Made by a program: the position numbers and the translations under genes. From Auricularia sp. M13 (taxonomy: Eukaryota; Basidiomycota; Agaricomycetes; Auriculariales; Auriculariaceae), in the NCBI GenBank assembly GCA_037042915.1, contig CM073203.1:1054001-1118000 (forward strand): 64,000 bases of DNA, read 5' to 3'. The notes beneath the pieces were generated by a model, which worked only from the letters and a program-made list of their open reading frames with translations, did not search any database and was not told the origin of the DNA. This document shows positions 54,801-64,000 of this stretch, in pieces. Within the stretch, counting starts at the first letter, position 1. Each line of letters begins with the position of its first letter.

Positions 54801-55824
54801 TGTTACGGTGCGCGGCGATCTTGCCCATACGCCGCTTCCGTTGGATCTCTTTCGCCGCTTCACCCGCTCCGTCGGACCGATATACCCGTTCCGCATGCCT
54901 CTCCGGACCGCTGGCACCTCGGCTACCTTCTCTCGGCGTCACCGGACCCCTGTCAACCTCGGTCCTTGGATGCGACGCGCTATTGCCATTGTTGTCGATC
55001 ACCGCTGTGTTGGTTTCCAACCAGCGTGTAGCCGTTCGTCGGTCCGACTCCTCGGCGTCACATTACGGCCTACACCTTCGGAGATGCCGCACACCACACC
55101 TCGGGTATTGCCCTGCATGGCTGGTGTGCGCTGGGAGTACAGGTGAAGCTGCAACGATCGTGCCGACATACATCCTTCCCCCTCTGTCCCCTGGATGCTC
55201 AACCGCTCCGGCACCTCGGACCTCGGCCGCCACACTCTCCTCGGTCCGCGTGCGGCATGGTCCATGGTCCGGAGGCTGTCCGGATGGAGTGGGAGTGTTG
55301 ATTGTTGGGTGGTGCGCTCGTACCTCGCTCGCTGACGCGTTGCGCTCGCTGCTGCGCTCGCCATTGCGTCGGCACCTTTCACCCCTGGTGTCGGTGCGTG
55401 CATACATGCAAGGACACCTCGGTCTGTCTCGGATACCCGCCCGATACCCTCCATAGGCACGGACATCCTTTATCCCCTTCGTCCGGAGTCGTTCTGCGCC
55501 TTCGGCGCGACACTTCACTCTTTCTTGACCCTCCCTTGATTCCCTTTACCCCCCATTGCTTCCACTGGCTCCCGATTACCCTCGGTGACTTCCCCGATGC
55601 CTTTCCCATCGCTTCCGGACCTCTCTTTGGTGTTGGTTGGCTTCCTTTGTTGTCCGGAGCGTTCGGATCCGATTTGCCTCCGATCGGACTATATGTACCG
55701 GCGATTGCCCTCCGATGTACCCTAGGTTGGATCTGGTCTATTATGTGTTCGACCTTCCCCTCCTGAGTACCCTTCCTGGTCGGCTACGCCTCCTGGTCGG
55801 TGGTGTATGCAGCACACCGTGACA
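54801..55824 (+). repeat. 5' LTR of element D
   Basis: 1024 bp, TG...CA. An older relative lies reversed at 33814-36055. Confidence 0.95.
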
Positions 55825-58140
55825 CAAGATCCAACCTACCCCGTCCACTCCGGGTACTCAGTTCCTCCCCCCCTCTATCCTCTTCTATCCGCTCTCTACT
55901 TCCTCCTACCCCCAGCGGAGCTGCGAGTGCCCGCCCCTGCGGTCTCCACGATATCCCCTTCGCTTATACCACCTGGACCTTGGATATAGGACCGATCTCG
56001 CCCACAGAATCCCCTGGCCTCGGTCTCAAGCTTCTGGTGGCCGCCCCCTTGGACCCGAACCCTCCCTGACCCCCTGGCCGCCTCTCGGCCTTCCTTTAAC
56101 CCCATACCGCCCTTAGGCACGCTTCCCAAACCTTACCCTCAAGTTCCGGACCCTTCTGGAGTTGTAGTTTTCCCTTTGGTCGCCCTCGCAACGACGTCCG
56201 GCAAATCCCGCTCGCAGTCCGCACGAATCGCTTCGCCGACGAACACCCTATAGGCCGATGGCTTCCAAACTTTGCCGACACCCTTGCACCACCCCTCCGG
56301 AGTCCCATGCGAAGTTACGAGGCGCTACGCTCGCCGATGCCGCCGTTGCCATGCACCGCCTCGGCCGGACCATTTCCGCTCCCCCTCGCCGGCCCCTGCT
56401 GCGTTCCGCCTGCCCCAAGGCTCGGTCAACGCGTATCAACGTCTCCCACCCATGCGTGCTTGACCGATACCCCGCGCACGCTGTCCTGGCTGCCAATCGA
56501 GCGTTTGGGCGTCCCACGCACTTGCACACCTCGGTCCTTCGCAGCGCGACCCTCGGCACCCATCTACCCTCGGTCCTTGTGCTCCAAGTTCACCTCGGAC
56601 CATTCCACACCTACCGATGTCGGCCGCTGTCAGTTATGCAACGCCGGCAACAGTACAGGTCGCCGTGCGCTCCGCCGAGCTGCTGGACATCTGGTGTTTC
56701 GCACCCTCCGCCGACCTGGATCTTCCGGTGTCGGACGCGTGAGCCAACGCTGACCTACCCCGCCGCTGGACCTTGGAGGTGCTCCCTGACATGGACCGAG
56801 GCCGGAGCCCCGCTGGATCGCATTGGTTTGCTCGGAATATCGGTGCTCACGCGCGCACCCCCTCTTCGGCGTTACAGGATGGAGTACACGAACCGGACAC
56901 GGACCCAATGGTCTCACAGGCTTTTTGTCCATCGCACAGGTGTTTTTGGCAAGGTCTCCGCGGCCGCATGACCCGCCGCCCGTTCGATACAACGCGCCCT
57001 CGGCGATGCTGCCGACTGTCAACCCCCTGTCCGCTCCGCCGTTTATTTCGCCGTCGGGCGTCTTTCCGAATCCCGCGCGAGGTGCCCGTGTCCTCTCCCA
57101 ATTCCTGGCCTTCTATCCGCGGTCGGACCTTGCCAAACGAAGAGGTCCTCGGCAAGATATGTGCATCTGATGTTCAGTGCATCGGTCGTGTACGTCGGCC
57201 GCCCTGACATCGCATCCTGTTGGACCTGTGGACTTCTCTGGTGCATCTGGAACCCCCTCCCGGGACGGACCCGCACTTCGGACCCACCGGCAATGTCACT
57301 GATGAAGTCCGGCTCTGCTTGCGCACTGCACGAGCTCAATTCGGGATAGCTGCTGTTTACCCTCGGACTCGCCGTCGCCTCGGACATCCTCCCCTACACT
57401 CCACCCCTCCTCCCGGGCTGCCACCCCGATGCCGACCGCACTGGCTTACGCTTACGACCGCCATGATTTCGCTTCAAACTCTCGTCGTGCCCTTCACCGG
57501 GGTTGAGGTTGCGATCCACTGGGATGCGCAGTGCTCAGCGTTGTTGGTCGCGGACCAACACTCCGACACCTCCTAGACCTTCGGTCCTGTGCCTCGGGCG
57601 CTATCTCGGTGTACTCGGACCTTCCCCCACCCTTGTACCCCAGCCGGAGATGGTAGGAGTCCGTTCTTGGGCGCAGCGCGTCCTGCTCTCTTTTCCATTA
57701 CGACCTTGACCGCTCCCGCGTTTCGCTCGGCAGTAACGACCTTTCCCGTGTTCCCTCCCGGATGGTAGGACTCCCGGTGGCCGCCGCATATTGAGATGTG
57801 GTGTGGGGACATCCCGAGTAGGTGTCCTTCTCGCTTGGAGCTCGGACCGACTCTTTCCCTTGGACCTGCAATGTTTCCGACGCTGGTGTTGCACCTTGGA
57901 TCGGTGAGGATTGATCGCCGTGCCGTAATAGCCCGTCAGTCCTCACCCCCAATGGGCCTCGCTTTCGCCGTGGACCACTTCGGTCCGAGCAGGGGAGACG
58001 ACCTCCGTGCTTTGGGTCTCGCCCGATGCGAGGGTACACTTCTATTTCGATTCGTCATGAATTTAACGACCTCGGCCACCCCCAATGGCCTCCACCATGC
58101 TCGGTCGCTTTCTGCGGGCTCGCGGCTGGAAGGGGGGTTA
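55825..58140 (+). other. Non-coding interior of element D
   Basis: 2.3 kb, GC-rich with C/T-rich, CCTCGG-type short motifs. Frames up to 237 codons occur on several strands at once, as expected of stop-poor sequence, without any retroelement motif. Mobilisation must depend on another element's proteins. Confidence 0.7.
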
Positions 58141-59164
58141 TGTTACGGTGCGCGGCGATCTTGCCCATACGCCGCTTCCGTTGGATCTCTTTCGCCGCTT
58201 CACCCGCTCCGTCGGACCGATATACCCGTTCCGCATGCCTCTCCGGACCGCTGGCACCTCGGCTACCTTCTCTCGGCGTCACCGGACCCCTGTCAACCTC
58301 GGTCCTTGGATGCGACGCGCTATTGCCATTGTTGTCGATCACCGCTGTGTTGGTTTCCAACCAGCGTGTAGCCGTTCGTCGGTCCGACTCCTCGGCGTCA
58401 CATTACGGCCTACACCTTCGGAGATGCCGCACACCACACCTCGGGTATTGCCCTGCATGGCTGGTGTGCGCTGGGAGTACAGGTGAAGCTGCAACGATCG
58501 TGCCGACATACATCCTTCCCCCTCTGTCCCCTGGATGCTCAACCGCTCCGGCACCTCGGACCTCGGCCGCCACACTCTCCTCGGTCCGCGTGCGGCATGG
58601 TCCATGGTCCGGAGGCTGTCCGGATGGAGTGGGAGTGTTGATTGTTGGGTGGTGCGCTCGTACCTCGCTCGCTGACGCGTTGCGCTCGCTGCTGCGCTCG
58701 CCATTGCGTCGGCACCTTTCACCCCTGGTGTCGGTGCGTGCATACATGCAAGGACACCTCGGTCTGTCTCGGATACCCGCCCGATACCCTCCATAGGCAC
58801 GGACATCCTTTATCCCCTTCGTCCGGAGTCGTTCTGCGCCTTCGGCGCGACACTTCACTCTTTCTTGACCCTCCCTTGATTCCCTTTACCCCCCATTGCT
58901 TCCACTGGCTCCCGATTACCCTCGGTGACTTCCCCGATGCCTTTCCCATTGCTTCCGGACCTCTCTTTGGTGTTGGTTGGCTTCCTTTGTTGTCCGGAGC
59001 GTTCGGATCCGATTTGCCTCCGATCGGACTATATGTACCGGCGATTGCCCTCCGATGTACCCTAGGTTGGATCTGGTCTATTATGTGTTCGACCTTCCCC
59101 TCCTGAGTACCCTTCCTGGTCGGCTACGCCTCCTGGTCGGTGGTGTATGCAGCACACCGTGACA
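58141..59164 (+). repeat. 3' LTR of element D
   Basis: 1024 bp, identical to the 5' LTR but for one base. Its end is 31 bp from the transposase ATG, so readthrough from this LTR could drive that gene. Confidence 0.95.
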
Positions 59165-59194
59165 CGACGCTTCGAAACTTGTTCTCTTGCTACC

Positions 59195-62100
59195 ATGCCC
59201 AAGGCCAAGAAGACTCAGAAAATGACCCCTGCTGCCCGGAAACGAGCCAAAGGCGACAAGGACTTCGAATGCGACCAGTGTACCGGTCGTTTCACGACTG
59301 AAGCCAATCTTCGGCGCCACAAAATGCTCGCTGCTGGCCATACCGAAGGGACACCAGCCGAGGCTGCAGCAGCTATTGCAGAGCCGGATCATGAGCAGCC
59401 TATGAACATTCCTACTCTTTCTGAACAGTTTGACGACATGGGCCTCGGTGATTGGACAGCGGACGAGGTTGCTGAAGAACTTGGCGGGGACGACGCTCGC
59501 GCGCAGCGCGCCGACGAACTCGACGGCGAAGCTTTTATAAAACTCTTTGAAGGAGCAGCCAAGGTCATACGGCATGACCCTCCTCCGCACACCCTTTTCG
59601 ACGAAGCTGCCAAGGCATCCAAGCTCGATAACTGGCCATTCAAATCGGCTCACGACTACAAGTTCGCCCAATGGGTCATGTCCGAGTCGCTCTCGAAGGC
59701 TGCATTGGATCGTCTTCTTGCTATTGACGAGGTGTGCATGGTTTTATTAGCATCTGCTCCCAGCTGACGGGCTTCAGATCAGCGATAGACTTGGTTTGTC
59801 GTTCAAGAACGCGCGCCAGCTCCAGCAAACGCTGGAGAGCATTCCAAGCCAGGCTCCTTTCAAGAAAACGAAGCTCAATGTGCTCGGACTGCCCCACGCT
59901 GCCTATGTCCTTCATCGCGACGCTGCCGCCTGCCTGCGCATTCTATGGGGCCGGCTCGGGTTACTGGGCAAAATCAAGTTTGCGCCGGAGCAGCACTTTA
60001 CGGACGCATCGGAGACAACGCGCAAGTACAGCGCGTACTATACCGCCAATCACATGTGGCGTTGTCAGGTCCGTTCTGTTCGCTATTCAGCTTGGACCGC
60101 CTTGTCTCATAATGTGCCAGATGGAGATTCCCGTCGGCGGAACGGTTGCGTCCATCATCATTTTTGTGGACAAGACCCAGCTATGCAACATTGTGGGCGA
60201 CGCCAAGGCTTATCCCGTCTACATGACGCTGGCAAATATCGATCCCGAGATCAGGCGCAACACGTCCAGCGGCGCTCACATTCTTGTTGGCTATCTGCCG
60301 GTTCTGACCTTCGATGATTGTGATCTCGCAGACAACATTGCGCGCAGTCTTCGCCTCCAGATATTTCATGAAGGCATGGGCGTCATGTTCGAGTCTTTGC
60401 GCCAGGCGTCGCACACCGGCATGGAGCTCACGAGCGCCGATGGCGCTGTCCGCAATTGCTTTCCCATCCTGGCCATCAGCGCGCTTGACTACCCGGAACA
60501 GTGCCAGCACACACTTACGCGCAGCGGTACCGCTTGTCCAAAGGGCAACACCGCGAAGGCCGGCTTCAGCGCGAACCAGCCCTGCGATCCACGCGACCAG
60601 GAGGAAACACTGCGTCTACTTGCGATTGCCGCAGAGCTGGAAGGGCTTGCTGCGAAGCAGGAGTTCCTGAAGCCTTATGGCCTGAACTGGTGTCTGCGGC
60701 CTTATTGGCAAGGATGGGCGCATGTAAACATCCATGAATCAATCGCTCCAGACGTTCTCCACCAGCTGCTCCAAGGCGTCCTCAAACACGTCGTTGCGTG
60801 GCTTACAAAGCACCTCGGTGCCAAGGAAATCGATGCCCGGTTTTCACGTCTGATGCGATGCTTTGGCCTTCGACATTTTGACAAAGGTATATCATGCTTG
60901 CAGCGCGTGTCGGGAAAAGAGCACAAGGCCATCGCAGCGCAGCTTCTCGCGACCATCGCTTCTGTAACCGAGAACAAGAGCATCATTCGGGCGACGCGTG
61001 GTCTCCTCGATGTCCTCTATGTTTCCCAGTTCACCTGCCAGTCCGATGACTCGCTCGACATCGACCTCCGAAGCGCTATCAATATGTTCCTCGACAACAT
61101 GCACGTCTTTATAGACCTGAAAATTTGTGAATGTGAGTACAACGGTCTATTTCCAAGCCTTGATCTGACTGTGTATAGCTCTCGACCTTCCCAAGATTCA
61201 TAGTTTACAGCACTACATCGGCCCAATCAAGCTGTTCGGCGAGGCAAACCAGTACAACACCGAGATTGGCGAGCGCCTGCACATCGATTTCTCGAAGGAC
61301 GCATATGCTGCCACGAGCAAGAAAAAGGATCTGTTCTTGCAGCAGATGTGTGGCTGGGTCCACTGCGGCGAGCTTATGCGCACTGCCAACGAATGGCATG
61401 CACACCGAAACGGCACTGTTTACGACGCAAGAAAGCGCGCTCCGGACAGCCGTGACCACGACGCGATTGAATTTGCGGACAAGCCCACCGGCGGATACCA
61501 TACGCTGGCTGAGCTTTCGAGGACGCATCATGCTTCGGGAATTTTCGCCGAACTTGAGGAGTTCTTTGAACAGGACTGCCGTGAACAATGGCAGGATCGC
61601 TACCCAAACCGTGACCCGCCCGACTTCCCCACGCTCAACCTCAACATGAAGTTCCCTGTCTGGGAGTGCATGAAATTCTATACGCCCGATATCCAGACCG
61701 TCAGTGCTGCCGCGACACGTGATGTTGCCTATGCCAGGCCAGCCCGGAAGCACAGGAATGCCGAGGACCCCGACGACGTTCTCGAAGCGCGCTTCTCGCC
61801 GGTTCTTGTCAAGAAAGACGAGGTCGCAGGCGCCGGTGGAGCTAGTGGTGCGTGCTCCCCGTGCATGCGCATGTTGGCTTGCAATTGACTCGGTATCCCC
61901 AGGTGTCCGCGCTGCTCATCTGCGTGTAATATTCGAGCTACCATCCTCGGTTATCGCGCGCCTGGAAAAGATAGGCCTCGAGGATCCGGGAAAGCTGGCA
62001 TTCGTCCAGTGGTTCTCGAAACTTCGAAATCGTGACGCAGACACCGACATGTTCAAAGTTGCACGCGACATGCGCTTTGTTCCTGGCGCAGGCGCAACCC

Positions 62101-62288
62101 GCGAGCGCGATATTGCCGTCATTTCAGCTCTCGACATTCGGCGGAGCTGCCAACTAGTTCCTCGCCTGCCACGCAATGTCAAGAGAATCCCCCGTCACTT
62201 GACATCCGACAACGTTCTGGAGGAATGGGATGGGGACTTCTGGGTGAACCATTATCATGATAAGCCAATGTATCGATCACTTCTGTAG
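59195..62288 (+). CDS. Plavaka-type transposase of element C
   Basis: Exons 59195-59731, 59778-60068, 60121-61132, 61179-61847 and 61903-62288 join without a break (2895 nt, 964 aa). A C2H2 finger lies at residues about 28-51 (FECDQCTGRFTTEANLRRHK...H). The body has Plavaka landmarks: WPFKSAHDYKFAQWVMSESLS, LGLSFKNARQL, VDKTQLCNIVGDAKAYPVYMTLANID, ILVGYLPV, DYPEQCQHTL, INIHESIAPDVLHQLLQG-like HVNIHESIAPDVLHQLLQG, and PKIHSLQHYIGPIKLFGEAN. It would cut and paste C at its TIRs. All splice sites are canonical and no stop is present, so it may be active. Start chosen at the first ATG before the zinc finger, just after D. Confidence 0.9.
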
Positions 62289-62329
62289 AATAGTTGTGCT
62301 CAGTCGTTCTTGTAACTATATATTATCCG

Positions 62330-63871
62330 CCAAATGACCGTAATGCACACCAGCGCACAGCACATTCAACGACATAGCCGGAGTCAAAGCAGCAAGCCTT
62401 GACTGCACTGTACAGTGCAGGAGAACAGCGTGAACACATGATCCAGAATGGATGAGAGCAGTCTCACGCTCTCTTGTTCTCGCGTTCATGAACACCACTG
62501 AACTGCTCGTGAGCAGTCTGTGAGCACGGAAACGTGTGCACAAGCGAAAACAAACCCTGTGTTCATGAACACCTGGAATTTTACAGAAGATGGTCGACCT
62601 GTTCTGATTCCTCACTTCATGCATGAATAGCTCTCTATTAGGACCATCTTGGAGGCTGATAATTTGCTGGGACCATGTGAGTATATATGGGTTCATACAG
62701 TCAAAGTTTCAAAGAGATTCATTTCAGCAGCATCTGGCCTCCCTCTGCCACTGAACACTTTGCCAGCGGCAGAACGTTCGTTCGCCGGCAGAACGTTCCT
62801 TCGCCGGCAGCCAAGCCTTTCTTCACAAGCAGCTGAGTGTTCCTTTGCCAGGCACTGAAGACGATGCTGATAGACACTTTGAGGGCTTTTCTGTTGCATT
62901 GGACAGCTGGAAAAAGTGGTGTAGCTGCCAAATACTCTTTCGCCGGCCTACTTCGCCGGCGGCCAAGCATTCCTTTGCTGGTGGCCAAGTATTGCCTTAA
63001 GTGCCATTTCCTGCTTCATCATTGATTGATTCGTTAAGGGCGAGTTTGCATGGCTGCTGACAATGGCTTGAAAAGATCAGCAGCCATTTCTGAGCTGCTG
63101 CTGGCAAAGCCAATTGAATGCCAATGACCATTCCACCAACAAAAATAAATTAAACACTGATATGCACAGCTAATGCTGAAGGATTGAGGCCATTGCCCAT
63201 TGATGACCAGCTGCTGGCTAAACTGATTAAGTGCCAGTGAGCATCCTGCCGACGAACAGAAATTAAGCGCCGGTGTGCACGCTCGCCACTGAAGGAAAAG
63301 AATGTTCGCCGACCAGTATTGGCCATTTCCGACCAGCCGCCGGCGAAGCCGAGGAAGCGCCGGTTCCCAGGCCAGCTGACGAACAGAAATTAAGCGCCGG
63401 TGTGCACACTCGCCACCGAACGTGGAAAATGTTTGCCGACCAGTATCGGTCATTTCCGACCAGCCGCCGGCGAAGCCGAGGAAGCGCCAGTTCCCAGGCT
63501 GGCCGGCGAACAATAAATTAAGCGCCGGTGGTCATGATGGCCGACGAAGCATTGGACAGCCCAACGATCAATTTTAGGATCTTTCCGACCGGTCCCGAGG
63601 CCAGTAGCGCCAGCTCCGGGAGTTGCCGGAAGCGCTGGTGGCCGCCGTCGAGCAGGGGGCGGCCGCCAGTGAGCAGGCTGTGATGGCCGATGAGCGGAGG
63701 GCGGCGGCCGACGAGCGCGCGGCGGTGGCCGCTTAAACGACGGCACCGCCGGCCAACGTCGCCAGCGGCCGACGCAGCCTGGCCGCCGGACAAATTTAAG
63801 GGGGGTTGTTCTGATACTGGGAAACCCCCCTTCGGATGTATTTTAAGTTCCGTCGTGACTGCCTGGGGTGC
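62330..63871 (-). repeat. C right terminal inverted repeat
   Basis: Uninterrupted inverted counterpart of the left TIR. It shows the empty site for FB1 near 62597 and dense GCCGGCGAA/TTAAGCGCCGG units between 63250 and 63530. Confidence 0.88.
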
Positions 63872-64000
63872 AGCAGCAACACTGAGATGTACACAACCTC
63901 AGCTCTCATGTGTTGTCTTGCCCAATCCATCATTTCGATCTGTTATCCATTTGCCACTCGCTGTACACATCTCTGTTCGTCTCCAATTTAATCACAATCG
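63872..64000 (+). repeat. Repeat R, second copy, right part
   Basis: Inverted match to about 30755-30890, resuming after C; continues past the window edge. Confidence 0.87.

Larger units (their letters stand above)
54801..59164 (+). mobile_element. D: non-autonomous LTR retrotransposon
   Basis: 4364 bp with 1024-bp LTRs (54801-55824 and 58141-59164, TGTTACGG...GTGACA) and perfect 5-bp TSD CGACG (54796-54800, 59165-59169). One difference between LTRs (55610 versus 58950). A polypurine tract GGAAGGGGGGTTA precedes the 3' LTR (58128-58140). The 2.3-kb interior has no gag or pol signature. It is inserted 26 bp upstream of the C transposase ATG. Confidence 0.94.
47076..63871 (+). mobile_element. 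C: Plavaka-type DNA transposon with long TIRs and cargo
   Basis: 16.8 kb from CACCCCAGG to CCTGGGGTG(C), inserted in repeat R. Terminal inverted repeats of about 1.5 kb each (left interrupted by FB1) with many TTCGCCGGC/GGCGCTTAAT subterminal units. Between them: a DUF6532-like gene, an unrecognised gene, and an intact Plavaka transposase, divergent from both. Without FB1 and D it would be about 10.6 kb. The TSD is probably AGCAGCA; one extra C at the right edge is unexplained. Confidence 0.87.

Noticed and set aside
55825-58140. Overlapping frames of up to 237 codons inside D
   Set aside because: Frames are open on both strands simultaneously and none carries gag, protease, RT or integrase motifs.

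Overview
The window looks like a heterochromatic, transposon-on-transposon stretch of a filamentous basidiomycete (probably Agaricomycete) nuclear genome. Reasons: short 47-60 nt GT-AG introns, an eIF4G gene typical of fungi, Ty3/gypsy elements, a Plavaka-type (CACTA/KDZ-related) transposase, a GCM/WRKY-type Mutator-like transposase, and no prokaryotic signals. Nearly every base can be assigned to a mobile element. Several elements are nested, and most nesting events can be proved because the interrupted reading frame closes exactly once the insert and one copy of its target-site duplication (TSD) are removed.

Layout. 1-19784: Ty3/gypsy element A (minus strand, left LTR cut by the window edge), interrupted by Ty3/gypsy element B (4070-12208, TSD ATAA) and a 1.6-kb MULE-type non-autonomous element M1 (12899-14531, 9-bp TSD). 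19785-29637: a decayed eIF4G gene, split by an 8.05-kb autonomous Mutator-like element H (20353-28399, 9-bp TSD), which itself holds a mariner-type MITE. 29638-31316: a short repeat array and a copy of a repeat R. 31317-45423: chromovirus-like Ty3/gypsy element E (TSD GTATC), whose gag is split by element G (32990-38442); G contains three solo LTRs, a (CCTAA)n-bearing MITE F1 and a foldback FB2. 45424-47075: flank with a hAT-type MITE and a second copy of R. 47076-63871: a 16.8-kb Plavaka element C with about 1.5-kb terminal inverted repeats, an intact 964-aa transposase, a DUF6532-like cargo gene and a second, unrecognised gene; it contains a 1.8-kb foldback FB1 and a 4.4-kb non-autonomous LTR element D. 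63872-64000: the continuation of R.

Most notable biology. (1) A and B both carry a complete four-exon gene, antisense to gag-pol, between pol and the 3' LTR. It has its own TATA box and conserved Cys/His clusters, and ends only 10 bp from the pol stop. Both copies are open although their sequences have diverged, and B has kept the gene while losing most of RT, RNase H and integrase. E has an unrelated antisense Cys-rich gene in the same place, so the arrangement appears to have arisen at least twice. (2) Both gypsy families end the gag-side frame on a recognisable -1 frameshift heptamer (GGATTTT in A/B, AAAAAAC in E). (3) A/B Pol has a hydrophobic hairpin and repeated PSAP late-domain-like motifs between protease and RT. 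(4) H encodes a MULE transposase fused in one frame to a USP-like cysteine peptidase. All identifications were made by eye from motifs; no database search was run.
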